Shown in pieces: positions 1-10,736 of a stretch of 64,000 bases of DNA. Positions within the stretch are counted from its first letter, which is position 1, and each line of letters opens with the position of its first letter. The notes below the pieces were generated by a model that was not told the origin of the DNA, did no database searches, and saw nothing but the letters and a program-made list of their open reading frames with translations. This DNA comes from Trebonia sp963737285 (GTDB lineage Bacteria > Actinomycetota > Actinomycetes > Streptosporangiales > Streptosporangiaceae): the NCBI GenBank assembly GCA_963737285.1, contig CAVTRT010000003.1, positions 2,976,001 through 3,040,000 on the forward strand. The letters are read 5' to 3'. The translations under genes were made by a program, and so were the position numbers.

Positions 1-253
1 GGACGACCACCTCGTTGCAGCACTGCCCAGCCAGGCTGGTGCCACCACCTCTGGACAGCACCGGCACTCCCAGGCCGGCGCAGACGCCGATCGCCGCGAC
101 AGCGGCGTCGCGGCTGCGCGGCACCACCACGCCAACCGGCGGCATCCGGTAATTCGACCCGTCCTGCGCGTAGACGGCACGGGTCCCCGCATCGAATCGG
201 ACTTCTCCGTCTACGGCGCCGGCGAGCGCGCGCTCTAGCTTTTCGGTGTCCAC
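1..253 (-). CDS. FAD-linked oxidase, N-terminal part (runs off window start)
   Basis: Only the first ~84 residues are present. Translation from a GTG at 253 gives VDTEKLERALAG..., a short lead followed by the start of an FAD-binding type 4 (PCMH-fold) domain. The run RGGGTSLAGQ near residue 70 is the pyrophosphate-binding loop typical of GlcD/D-lactate dehydrogenase-like flavoenzymes. A GGGGGAGGA ribosome-binding site lies about 8 bases before the GTG and decides the start. Substrate cannot be told because the cap domain and any C-terminal Fe-S domain lie outside the window. Transcription is leftward, possibly with the dehydrogenase gene behind it, across a gap of about 230 bases. Confidence 0.75.
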   Translation of the reverse strand, partial: MDTEKLERALAGAVDGEVRFDAGTRAVYAQDGSNYRMPPVGVVVPRSRDAAVAAIGVCAGLGVPVLSRGGGTSLAGQCCNEVVV

Positions 254-486
254 CTGATCAGTCCTCCCCCGGCTTACCCCAGCCGTCGCGTACCCGTGCG
301 CCTTGCTGGTAAACAGCGTCGCAGCAGCCGCACCCTGCGCGGACACGGCCAGGGCGCGGTGCAAGGCGCGGTGCAAAGCGGGCAGCGAAGTTCCGCGCCG
401 GCTCGCGGGCCGGACCAGGACGCCAGCCGCCGCAGCCGCGCACGGAAGGCTGCGCGACCGGTGGGCTTAGCGTCCCCGCGGTGGGC

Positions 487-1434
487 TTAGCATTCCCGAG
501 GGGCGCTGAGAAGGTAGGTGGCGCTGAAATCGTCGTCGCCGTGTTCCCTGGTGCCCTCGGCAAGGCGGCGCGCGATCGTGTCAATCAGCGGCAGGTCGAG
601 GTCCCGCACCTGGGCTGCGTCCCGTGCCAGCCCGGCATCCTTCGCGGCGAGCGTGAGCCGGAAGTCCGGGGTGAAGTCCCGCGTGACCATCGCCTGACCC
701 TTCACCCGCAGGTACGGCAGGTCAAGCGTGCCGCCTTCGATCGCCTCGAAGAAAAGGCCAGGATCGACGCCGGCTCCCTCGGCCAGCGCGATCGTCTCCG
801 CGCCCGCTTCCACCACGGCTAGCGCCCAGCTATTGAGCACCGTCTTCAGTCTGCTACCCGCGCCCGCCTCACCCGCGCGGACGATCCGCTGGCCGACCGC
901 GTCGAAGATCGGCTGCACTCGCGGCCTGGCCTCCTCCGGGCCGGACTCCAAGACGACCAGCTCGCCGCGCTCAGCCGGCTGAGGGCTACCGAACACCGGC
1001 GCGTCGACGAACCCGACGCCCCGCGTGTTCGCCAGGTCCGCGCAGCGCAGCGTGGCCACTTCCCCGATCGTGCTCATCTGCAGCCACAGATTGTGGTCCG
1101 AGCCGTACGGGTCGTCCATGCGGTTGCCGTGCTGGTGGTTCGCCCCGTCCATAACGGACAGCGCCCCGTCGGGGCCGCCCATCGCGGCCACGACGGCCTC
1201 CTCGTCAGCGAGCATGGTTAGCACGATCCCGGCCTCAGCGGCTGCCTCCGCCGGACTTTCCGCGAGATAGACGCCGTCCGCTGAAAGCGGCGCGGCCCTG
1301 TCGGGGTTGCGGTTCCATGCCCGGACCGCGATGCCCGCCCTGGCGATATTGCGCGCCATCGGCAGGCCCATCGTCCCGCCTGCGCCGAGCACGGCGACTG
1401 TCTCGTTGTATGCCAGTGTCTCGTTGTATGCCAT
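487..1434 (-). CDS. NAD(P)-binding beta-hydroxyacid dehydrogenase (3-hydroxyisobutyrate dehydrogenase family)
   Basis: A 315-residue protein, the usual length for the 3-hydroxyisobutyrate/6-phosphogluconate dehydrogenase family. The N-terminal Rossmann motif VLGAGGTMGLPMARN (about residues 15-29) binds the dinucleotide. DAPVFGSPQPAERGEL is a variant of the substrate-binding DAPVSGG segment, and RLKTVLNSW carries the expected catalytic lysine and nearby asparagine. An AGGAGGA ribosome-binding site 5-8 bases before the ATG at 1434 selects this start over an upstream in-frame ATG. Codons 2-7 and 8-13 are an 18-bp tandem duplication (AYNETL/AYNETV). An extra segment around residues 105-125 (GANHQHGNRMDDPYGSDHN) is not typical of the family. 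Substrate is unknown. Confidence 0.8.
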   Translation of the reverse strand: MAYNETLAYNETVAVLGAGGTMGLPMARNIARAGIAVRAWNRNPDRAAPLSADGVYLAESPAEAAAEAGIVLTMLADEEAVVAAMGGPDGALSVMDGANHQHGNRMDDPYGSDHNLWLQMSTIGEVATLRCADLANTRGVGFVDAPVFGSPQPAERGELVVLESGPEEARPRVQPIFDAVGQRIVRAGEAGAGSRLKTVLNSWALAVVEAGAETIALAEGAGVDPGLFFEAIEGGTLDLPYLRVKGQAMVTRDFTPDFRLTLAAKDAGLARDAAQVRDLDLPLIDTIARRLAEGTREHGDDDFSATYLLSAPREC

Positions 1435-1766
1435 TAGCGTCCTCCTGGCCGCGTAGTGCCGGTTGGCCCGCAGGACGGGCTGCTGGGAGCCGCTGGCGGG
1501 CCGCAGCTTCATGCGTCCTCCTCTGCTTCGTGCAGAGCGGCTACCGCCGAGGCCGAGCGGCAAACACGGCAGGCCGCGAGCGCAACTGCGTGGCGGAGCG
1601 CAATGTCTGCCAGCCGGCGCAAACAAGCAGCCCGAGACAGTATCGCCAGCGCCCGGTGGGCGCAGGGAGTCGCTGGCCGACGCGCGGCACGTGCGCGACG
1701 CGATCGCTGGCCTCGATCAGGCGCGCAGGCCTGAAATCCTCGCCCCAGGCGGAAGAGGATGCCAAT
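1435..1766. other. Divergent intergenic region, no gene seen
   Basis: About 330 bases between the leftward dehydrogenase and the rightward pgm. Open frames exist on both strands but have no ribosome-binding site, recognisable motif or clear codon bias. It probably holds both promoters, but no convincing -35/-10 pair was identified. Confidence 0.4.
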
Positions 1767-3413
1767 ATGGCGTACATGACCGATCCGCGCGCGGGCCAGC
1801 CCGCTGCCCCCGGTGATCTCGTAAACGTCGCTAAGCTGGTCACCGCCTATTACACGGTGCATCCCGACCCTGGCGAGATCGCGCAGCGGGTGTCGTTCGG
1901 GACGTCCGGGCACCGGGGGTCGGCGCTGCTGGCCACGTTCAACGAGGACCACATCCTCGCCACCACCCAGGCGATCTGCGAGTACCGGGCGGGCCATGGC
2001 ATCAACGGACCGCTGTACCTGGGCGCCGACACGCATGCGCTCGCCGAGCCTGCCCAGGCCAGCGCACTTGAGGTGCTCGCCGCGAACGGCGTCCGGGTGC
2101 TGGTGGACTGCCGTGGCGGGTACACGCCCACGCCGGCGGTGTCCCGGGCGATCCTGGCGCATAATTCCGGCGGCCGCGGGCCGCGGGCCGACGGGATCGT
2201 GGTCACGCCCTCACACAACCCGCCGACGGACGGCGGCTTCAAGTACAACCCCCCCGACGGCGGGCCGGCCGGGACCGACATCACCCGTCAGATCCAGGAC
2301 CGGGCGAATGAACTGCTCGGCGACCGCAGCGCCGTGCGCCGAGTCTCGCTTGCGCGGGCGGTCGCCGCGGACACGACTGGCACGGTCGATTTCCTCGGCG
2401 GCTATGTGGCGGCCCTGGACCGCGTGGTCAACATGCCCGCTATCCGGGACGCCGGGATCCGCATCGGCGCCGACCCTCTCGGCGGGGCCAGCGTCGCATA
2501 CTGGGGCGAGATCGGCGAGCACTACGGCCTCGACCTCACCGTGGTCAATCCTGAGGTGGACCCGACATTCCGGTTCATGACCCTGGACTGGGATGGCAAG
2601 ATCCGGATGGACTGCTCATCGCCGTTCGCGATGGCGAGCCTGATCAGCCGCCAGCACGAGTTCACGATCGCCACGGGGAACGACACCGACTCCGACCGGC
2701 ACGGCATCGTCACGCCGGATGCCGGCCTGCTCAACCCCAACCACTACCTCGCGGTCGCCATTGACTACCTATACCGGCATCGCGACGGCTGGCCGACTGC
2801 CGCGGCCGTCGGCAAGACGCTGGTCAGCTCATCGATGATCGACCGGGTGGCGGCGGGCCTGGGCCGCCGGTTGCTTGAGGTGCCGGTCGGGTTCAAGTGG
2901 TTCGTTCCCGGCCTGCTTGACGGCTCGGTGGCCTTCGGCGGGGAGGAGAGCGCGGGGGCGTCGTTCCTGCAGCGGGACGGCTCGGCGTGGACGACCGACA
3001 AGGACGGGATCATCCTCGCGCTGCTCGCCTCGGAGATCACGGCAGTCACCGGGCAGACGCCGTCGCAGCTATACACCAGCCTGACGCAGCGCTACGGGGC
3101 ACCCGCCTACGCACGCGTCGACACGCCCGCCAGCCGAGAGCAAAAGCAGGCACTGGCCAGGCTGGCGCCCGAGCAGGTGCCGGCCAGCGAACTTGCCGGC
3201 GAGAAGATCCTGGCGGCGCTGACCACGGCGCCAGGCAATGGCGCGCCGATCGGCGGGCTCAAGGTGGTCACCGAGTCTGGCTGGTTCGCCGCCCGCCCGT
3301 CCGGTACCGAGGACATCTACAAGCTGTACGCGGAATCCTTCCGTGGGCCGGACCACCTCGCCGCCATCCAGGAACAGGCACGCGCCATTATCGCCCAGGC
3401 CATCGGGGGCTAG
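1767..3413 (+). CDS. pgm: Phosphoglucomutase (alpha-D-glucose phosphate-specific)
   Basis: Interconverts glucose 1-phosphate and glucose 6-phosphate, linking glycogen/trehalose and cell-wall sugar supply to glycolysis. The 548-residue product matches the usual ~545. All four active-site signatures are visible: the phosphoserine loop VTPSHNPPTDGG (about residue 148), the metal-binding loop TGNDTDSDRHG (about 310), the sugar-binding loop GGEESAGAS (about 392) and the phosphate-binding RPSGTEDIYK (about 511). The N-terminus FGTSGHRGSAL is characteristic of this bacterial subfamily. The start ATG at 1767 follows a GGAAGAGG stretch; a longer in-frame extension upstream lacks conserved residues. 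glgX lies 2 kb downstream on the same strand, consistent with glycogen metabolism. Confidence 0.95.
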   Translation: MAYMTDPRAGQPAAPGDLVNVAKLVTAYYTVHPDPGEIAQRVSFGTSGHRGSALLATFNEDHILATTQAICEYRAGHGINGPLYLGADTHALAEPAQASALEVLAANGVRVLVDCRGGYTPTPAVSRAILAHNSGGRGPRADGIVVTPSHNPPTDGGFKYNPPDGGPAGTDITRQIQDRANELLGDRSAVRRVSLARAVAADTTGTVDFLGGYVAALDRVVNMPAIRDAGIRIGADPLGGASVAYWGEIGEHYGLDLTVVNPEVDPTFRFMTLDWDGKIRMDCSSPFAMASLISRQHEFTIATGNDTDSDRHGIVTPDAGLLNPNHYLAVAIDYLYRHRDGWPTAAAVGKTLVSSSMIDRVAAGLGRRLLEVPVGFKWFVPGLLDGSVAFGGEESAGASFLQRDGSAWTTDKDGIILALLASEITAVTGQTPSQLYTSLTQRYGAPAYARVDTPASREQKQALARLAPEQVPASELAGEKILAALTTAPGNGAPIGGLKVVTESGWFAARPSGTEDIYKLYAESFRGPDHLAAIQEQARAIIAQAIGG

Positions 3414-3548
3414 GCGCGGCAGCAACGCCGGGGCAGTCGCCCGATGACCGGATCCCGATGCCGCTGTCACCACGGCCTCCTCCCGTCGTCCGGTGTCCCG
3501 CGGGCGAGCTCGAGGGTCGGCCGGGTCCATCATGGGTAGCGTTGCGGT

Positions 3549-3860
3549 ATGAGCGAACCGCAGTTTCACCGCGACCGCCGTGAGCACGGTGGTGCGCCGC
3601 AACGGCTCGATGACGACACGCTCGCCGAGATCACCGAGGATGAGCGCGTCGAGGCGGGGATCGACGACTACAACTCCGACAAGGTGCCGCCCGCCACCGA
3701 CCCGCTGCCGGCTAGCGTGCCAGGACCGGAGGCCGATATCCGGCAGAGCACCGAGTACCGCGAGGAGCAGGCTGAGATCCGCCGCCAAGAGCGGGCAGGC
3801 GAACTGCGCGACCCGAGCCCGGACGACCCATTCCCGCCGACCCACTACGACGAGGAGTAG
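3549..3860 (+). CDS. Small acidic hydrophilic protein, function unknown
   Basis: A 103-residue protein rich in Asp, Glu, Arg and Pro, with no membrane segment or signal peptide. Composition suggests a largely disordered cytoplasmic protein, of a kind common in actinobacteria but without assigned function. It starts at an ATG preceded by GGGTAGCGTTGCGGT, a weak ribosome-binding site. It is convergent with chaB, with a strong hairpin between them. Confidence 0.6.
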   Translation: MSEPQFHRDRREHGGAPQRLDDDTLAEITEDERVEAGIDDYNSDKVPPATDPLPASVPGPEADIRQSTEYREEQAEIRRQERAGELRDPSPDDPFPPTHYDEE

Positions 3861-3913
3861 CCGAGGCAGCCCCCAGCCATGTCAGCCCGGGACAGCCCCA
3901 GCCATGTAAGCCA

Positions 3914-3963
3914 TGATCGCGTGGACTTGCCGTTGCTACGCAAACGGCAACTACACGCGATCA
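3914..3963. terminator. Bidirectional hairpin between convergent genes
   Basis: A two-tier stem: outer arms TGATCGCGTG (3914-3923) and CACGCGATCA (3954-3963) pair perfectly, a 3x3 internal loop follows, then TTGCCGTT (3927-3934) pairs with AACGGCAA (3943-3950) around an 8-base loop. It sits between the stop of the small acidic gene and the stop of chaB, so it can end transcription from both sides. Confidence 0.75.
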
Positions 3964-3969
3964 CGATAA

Positions 3970-4197
3970 TCAGCCCTTCTGCTTGTCGCCCTTCTCCTCC
4001 CAGTGGTCGCCCACCTTCTCGAAGTGGTGCTTCATGGCCGCGTAGGCGACTCGGTAGGCACGCCCTCCCTCGCCGTACTCCTCAGCCGCGCTGTCGTGAG
4101 CCTTCGCGAAAGTCTCCTGGGCTTTCTTCGGCGACCTTCGTATCGTGTCGGGCAGTTCCTCGGCGATGGGCTCGCCCTGCTCGTTCGTCTTGGGCAT
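3970..4197 (-). CDS. chaB: ChaB family protein
   Basis: A 75-residue protein with the ChaB pattern: LPDTIRRSPKKAQETF near the N-terminus, AHDSAAEEYG in the centre and YRVAYAAMKHHFEKVGDHW towards the C-terminus. ChaB was named as a regulator of the ChaA cation antiporter in enterobacteria; in actinobacteria it usually stands alone as a small stress-associated protein, so the transport role should not be assumed. The ATG at 4197 is preceded by CAGGAGGAGCCGTC, a very good ribosome-binding site. No chaA gene is in the window. Confidence 0.85.
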   Translation of the reverse strand: MPKTNEQGEPIAEELPDTIRRSPKKAQETFAKAHDSAAEEYGEGGRAYRVAYAAMKHHFEKVGDHWEEKGDKQKG

Positions 4198-4356
4198 GAC
4201 GGCTCCTCCTGTCAGTTTCGGTCCTTAGCATTGATGAGGTCCGCGGCGCCGCTACCCCATCGAGACAGCCCAAACGCGCCATTCCCGAGGCCCCCGAGTC
4301 GGCCCCGCAGACCCGCGACTTCCGTGAGAGCCGTTTCCGTCCCGACTCGTCGGGTA

Positions 4357-4404
4357 GCGAATTACCGGCGAGAAGTAGTGGCGAATTACCGGCGAGAAGT
4401 AGCG
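4357..4404. repeat. Tandem 24-bp repeat, two copies, upstream of gvpF/L
   Basis: Units 4357-4380 and 4381-4404 share GCGAATTACCGGCGAGAAGT and differ only near the end. They lie in the ~300-base gap between chaB and the GvpF/L gene, about 100 bases before its start, where a pair of direct repeats could act as an operator. Nothing else was recognised in this gap. Confidence 0.6.
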
Positions 4405-4500
4405 GCGAAAAGACGCATGGCAGGACGTTGCGGCGCCTTCCACCAAGCGCGGGTGACCAGCACGCGCAGCGCGGGCACGACTGCTGAAGGGGGAACAGGC

Positions 4501-5271
4501 ATGACGGCCCAGATCGAGACAGCGATCTACATCTACGGGATCTTGCCCGGCGACGTGGCCTTCCAGGAGCAGCCCGCCGGGCTGGGCAATCCGCCGTCGC
4601 CGGTACGGCTTGTGCGGTACCGCGATATCGCAGCCCTCGTCAGCGACGTGGACGTGTCCAATCCGCTGGGCACCGCGGACGACCTGGTGACCCATGAGGA
4701 ACTGCTGGACGCGAGCGCGGCAGCGGTCCCGATCCTGCCGCTGCGGTTCGGCGCGGTGGTGGCGGACGAGGACGCGGTGGCCGCGCAACTGCTCAAGCCG
4801 TACTACGACGAGTTCAGCGCGGCCCTGGCGGAGCTGGAAGGCTTCCAGGAGTACATCGTCAAGGGCCGCTACGTCCAGGAGGCGATCCTCAGTGAGATCC
4901 TGGCCGAGGATCTCGAGGCCGCCACGCTGGCCGTCCAGGCCGGGGACGCGGACCCGGCCGCTAGCCGCGAGGGGCAGATCCAGCTCAGGGAGCTGGTCAG
5001 CGAGCGGCTCGCCGACAAGCGCGCCCTGGACATGCAGCAGCTCGGCGACGCGCTCGCGAGCCGGGTAAGCACGAGCGTCGGGCGGCCGTCAGCCGACGAG
5101 CTTGAGGCGGTGCATGCCGCTTTCCTGGTCAAGGCCACCGACGTGGACCAGATGGTGTCCGCGGCGCAGGAGCTCGCGGCTGGCTGGGCAGGCCGGATTG
5201 AGCTGGCGATCATCGGCCCGGTCGCGGCCTACGACTTCGTCTGCGCCACGGGCGCCTCGCTGGAAGGCTGA
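4501..5271 (+). CDS. gvpL: Gas vesicle GvpF/GvpL family protein (orphan)
   Basis: GvpF/L proteins are accessory components of gas-vesicle assembly. The 256-residue product has the family layout: N-terminal IYIYGILPGD, the central block VPILPLRFGAVV (about residues 77-88) that marks the family, LEGFQEYIVKGRYVQEAIL, and the C-terminal GRIELAIIGPVAAYDF. The ATG at 4501 follows GAAGGGGGAACAGGC, a good ribosome-binding site; the frame stays open for 166 further codons upstream without family similarity. No gvpA, gvpN, gvpK or other gvp gene is nearby, so the neighbourhood does not support vesicle formation here. The F and L paralogues cannot be told apart from sequence alone. Confidence 0.85.
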   Translation: MTAQIETAIYIYGILPGDVAFQEQPAGLGNPPSPVRLVRYRDIAALVSDVDVSNPLGTADDLVTHEELLDASAAAVPILPLRFGAVVADEDAVAAQLLKPYYDEFSAALAELEGFQEYIVKGRYVQEAILSEILAEDLEAATLAVQAGDADPAASREGQIQLRELVSERLADKRALDMQQLGDALASRVSTSVGRPSADELEAVHAAFLVKATDVDQMVSAAQELAAGWAGRIELAIIGPVAAYDFVCATGASLEG

Positions 5272-5381
5272 GGCGCCCTCGAAGAACGGGACTCACCTCT
5301 TGCCAGACGGTAACCGACTGCTGAGACAACCACAGACCACAGAAGCGATATTTCGCGACAGAAACGGGCAGTTGACAAAGC

Positions 5382-7481
<2,100 letters not shown>

Positions 7482-7587
7482 GCCGGCTGGACTGGTCGTC
7501 TTCCGGTGGCCGGGCAGCTGAGGCATTCACCCGGCTATCGGCAGCAGACGGACGTTATGTCCAGCCGGCGGCGGGTAGCCGCCCGCG

Positions 7588-8615
7588 ATGACTACCGACG
7601 TACGCGAAACAGGGCACAAGTCCAAGGACACCGACATCATCGCGCCGTCGCAGGCGAACCTGCCGGGCCTGCCAGGCCTGCCGGCGAGCTCCGCGCTGCG
7701 GGCGGCTGGCGCACGAGGCGGCTCAGCGCCCGGTCATCCGCCGGCGAGGCCGTGCTGGCCTACCTTGACATCCAGGCAGCGCAACTGGCGGCACTCGGTC
7801 CCGCCGTTCGCCGCGACGATCGCGACGCAGTCCACCAGATGCGCGTCGCGGCCCGGCGGCTGCGCGCCGCCCTCCAGGCGTTTCCCGCGGTCGTGCCCAG
7901 CCCGGCAACGCAGCACCTGCGGGACGAGCTTAGGTGGCTCGGCCAGGCCCTTGGCATGGCGCGGGACATTGAGGTGCTCAAGGAGGCCTTCCAGTCGGCG
8001 CTGGCCGCCACCCCGATCGAGCTCGTGCTGGGTCCCGCCAAGGCCAGGGTCACCGTGCACTTCGCGCCACGCGAGGCTACGGCACGGCAGGTAGTCCTCG
8101 ACGCGCTGGACTCACCGCGCTATGTCGCGCTCCTTGACGAGCTGGATGCCCTGCTTGCCGCGCCACCGCAGGGGGAGGCGGCGACGGCCCCGGCTGCGCA
8201 GGCGCTGCCGCACGCCGTCGGGCAGGCCTACCGCCGGACCAGGCGCAGGATACGGCGTGCGCGGCAACTGCCGCCAGGCCCGGCGCGTGACCTCATGCTG
8301 CACGATGCGAGGAAGGCGGCAAAGCGCGCCCGGTACGCGGCCGAGGTCGCACGGCCCGTCGCCGGCAAGCGGGCCCGGCGCTTCGCCAGGCGCATGAAGG
8401 CACTGCAGTCGGTTCTCGGCGATCACCACGACGCCATAACGGCCCAGGCGGCGGCCCGCGAGATCGGCGTGCACGCCCACCTTGCCGGGGAGAACGCCTT
8501 CAGCTTCGGCCTGCTACACGAGCGGGCAAGGCACCGGGCGCTCGCGGCGGCGGGGCAGGCCAAGAAAGCCTGGAAGCGTGCCGCAGGCCCCAAGTCCTCC
8601 CGCTGGCTCCGCTAG
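7588..8615 (+). pseudogene. CHAD domain protein, one-base frameshift near the N-terminus
   Basis: CHAD (conserved histidine alpha-helical domain) proteins bind polyphosphate and often localise to polyphosphate granules. The body, residues SSAGEAVLAYLDIQ to the end, contains the hallmark AVHQMRVAARRLRAAL, a second repeat unit LHDARKAAKRARYAAEV and many Arg/Lys/His. It is open only in the frame ending at 8615. The N-terminal stretch from the ATG at 7588 (MTTDVRETGHK..., LPGLPGLPASSALRAAG) has strong GC bias at codon position 3 in a different frame. The two join at about 7715-7740, and one added base gives a single 342-residue protein. An alternative start at 7557 in the CHAD frame has poor codon bias. 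No CYTH domain is present. Confidence 0.65.
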
Positions 8616-8675
8616 TCCGGCGCACACCAGCCCGGCGGCCACGCCGGTCCAGGACGCAGTGCTAGCGCCGCGCCG

Positions 8676-10736
8676 TCACGCTGCTGCGCCCGTCCCGCCA
8701 GTGACTGCGGCCGCCAGCAGCCGCGCCGGGGTTATGGGCAGGTCACGAATGCGCGTGCCGGTGGCGTGGTAGACGGCGTTGCCGATCGCGGCGGCGGTAC
8801 CGACAATGCCGACCTCGCCGATGCCCTTGCCGCCGCCTGGCCACAGGTGCGAGTCTTGCTCCTCGATCCAGGCAATCTCCATGCCATCAGGCACGTCCGC
8901 GCTGACTGGGATGTGGTATTGCGCCAGGTCGATTCCCACAAAGCCACCAACCGACGGGTCCACGGCGGTTCGCTCCATCAAGGCCATGCCCACGCCCATG
9001 ATCATGGCGCCCATGAACTGCGACCGCGCGAGTACCGGGTCGATGATCGTCCCGGCGGCGAACACGCCGAGCAGCCGCTCTACCCGTACCTCGCCGGTCG
9101 CCGGGTCAGCGAGCACCTCGGCGAACTGGGCGCCGAAGGAGTGCCTAGCCAGCTTCGCGTCCGCCGCGACGTCTTCCGTGGTGTCTGCCTCGCCGTGCTG
9201 GCCGTCCTTGAGCAGCGCCTCGCAGGCCAGTGCCACCGCCGAGCCCCACGAGGCGGTGCCCATCGATCCGCCGGCCAGTACGGCGGGCGGCAGCGCGCTG
9301 TCGCCGATTTCTACCCGCACGCGCTCTGGGTCGACTTCCAAGACCTGCGCGGCGATGCGCGTGAGCGCGGTCCGCGCGCCGGTGCCGATGTCGGCGGCAG
9401 CGACGCGCACCAGGTAGCCGCCGTCGACCGCATCGGCGGCGGCGCAGGACGGCATCCGCCTGGCCGGATAGGTTGACGCCGCGACTCCCGTGCCGGCCAG
9501 CCATCGCCCCCGCCGCCGCACTCCGGGCCGCGGGTCCCGCTCGTCCCAGCCGAACCGGGACGCACCCTCCCGCAGGCAGTCGGCCAGGTGCCGCGAGCTG
9601 AACGGCAGCCCGCTGTCAGGCTCGGTACGCGTATCGTTACGGATCCGCAGTGCAATCGGGTCCATGTGGAGCGCGACCGCGAGCTCGTCCATGGCTGACT
9701 CCAGCGCGTACATGCCCGGAGCCTCGCCTGGTGCCCGCATCCAGGAGGGCGCGGGCACGTTCAGCCGGGCAAGGCGGTGCGTGGTGCGCATTGCCGGGGT
9801 GCGGTACATGATGCGGGTGCAGACGGCGGTCTGCTCGGCGAACTCGGTACGCAGGGCGGTGTGCTCGGTGACGTCGTGCGCCACCGCGGTCAGCGTCCCC
9901 TGGGCGGTGGCGCCGAGCATCACGTGCTGGATGGTCGGGGTCCGGTGGCCGGTCAGCGTGAACATCTGCTGCCTGGTTAGCGCCACCTTCACCGGTCGCC
10001 GCACCTGCCGGGCGGCGACCGCGGCCAAGATCGCGTGCGGCCGGGTTGTTCCCTTCGACCCGAAGCCGCCGCCGACGTGTGGCGAGATCACCCGCACCCG
10101 CTCCGGCGGCAGGCCCAGCACCGAGGCGATCGTGTCCCGGTCGGCCGATGGCCCCTGACTGGAATCCCATACGGTCAGCGTTTGCGCCTGTTGGTCCCAG
10201 GCGGCCATCGCCGCGTGCGGCTCCATCGGGTTGTTGTGCTCTGCCGGGGTTGTGTAGGTGACCGACACCCGTGCCTCCGCCGCCGCCAGCCCCGCGTCGA
10301 CGTCGCCGTAGCCGGTGTCGGTGGGGAAGGAAGGGTTGACCTTCTCTGGCCGCTGCAGCCCGGGATGCCCAGGCTGCAGCAGCGCGTCGTGGGGTGCGGG
10401 CTGGTAGCTCACCCGGATCGCCGCCGCGGCAGCGCGCGCGTTCTCCAGGGTGTCCGCGATCGCGGCCGCGATCAGCTGGCCACGGTAGGTAACATCACGG
10501 GTGCCGAAAATCGACAGCTCGAAATTACCGGTCAGGCCGAATGAGCCGGCGTCCCCTCCGTACAACACCCTTAGCACTCCCGGCATGGCCAGTGCGTCAC
10601 TGGCGTCCACCCCGGCGAGCTGGCCGCTGGCCACCTGCGACAGCACGGGGAAGCAGTAGGCGACGCCATCGGCCGGGTACTCAAACGCATACCTGGCCTC
10701 GCCGGTAACCTTGTCAGGCCCTTCGATGCGGCTCAC
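8676..10736 (-). CDS. Aldehyde oxidoreductase/xanthine dehydrogenase family, molybdopterin-binding subunit
   Basis: Large catalytic subunit of a molybdenum hydroxylase that oxidises aldehydes or N-heterocycles using water. At 686 residues it is slightly short of PaoC/YagR (~730). It begins IEGPDKVTGEARYA, the standard entry to the aldehyde-oxidase hammerhead domain. SPHVGGGFGSKG and the segment around WMRAPGEAPGMYALESAMDE (with R-x-P-G) line the cofactor. Near the C-terminus, GGGKGIGEVGIVG holds the Glu that acts as general base at the Mo site. Its ATG overlaps the stop of the FAD subunit gene by 4 bases (ATGA), so the two are translationally coupled. The physiological aldehyde is unknown. 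Confidence 0.9.
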   Translation of the reverse strand: MSRIEGPDKVTGEARYAFEYPADGVAYCFPVLSQVASGQLAGVDASDALAMPGVLRVLYGGDAGSFGLTGNFELSIFGTRDVTYRGQLIAAAIADTLENARAAAAAIRVSYQPAPHDALLQPGHPGLQRPEKVNPSFPTDTGYGDVDAGLAAAEARVSVTYTTPAEHNNPMEPHAAMAAWDQQAQTLTVWDSSQGPSADRDTIASVLGLPPERVRVISPHVGGGFGSKGTTRPHAILAAVAARQVRRPVKVALTRQQMFTLTGHRTPTIQHVMLGATAQGTLTAVAHDVTEHTALRTEFAEQTAVCTRIMYRTPAMRTTHRLARLNVPAPSWMRAPGEAPGMYALESAMDELAVALHMDPIALRIRNDTRTEPDSGLPFSSRHLADCLREGASRFGWDERDPRPGVRRRGRWLAGTGVAASTYPARRMPSCAAADAVDGGYLVRVAAADIGTGARTALTRIAAQVLEVDPERVRVEIGDSALPPAVLAGGSMGTASWGSAVALACEALLKDGQHGEADTTEDVAADAKLARHSFGAQFAEVLADPATGEVRVERLLGVFAAGTIIDPVLARSQFMGAMIMGVGMALMERTAVDPSVGGFVGIDLAQYHIPVSADVPDGMEIAWIEEQDSHLWPGGGKGIGEVGIVGTAAAIGNAVYHATGTRIRDLPITPARLLAAAVTGGTGAAA

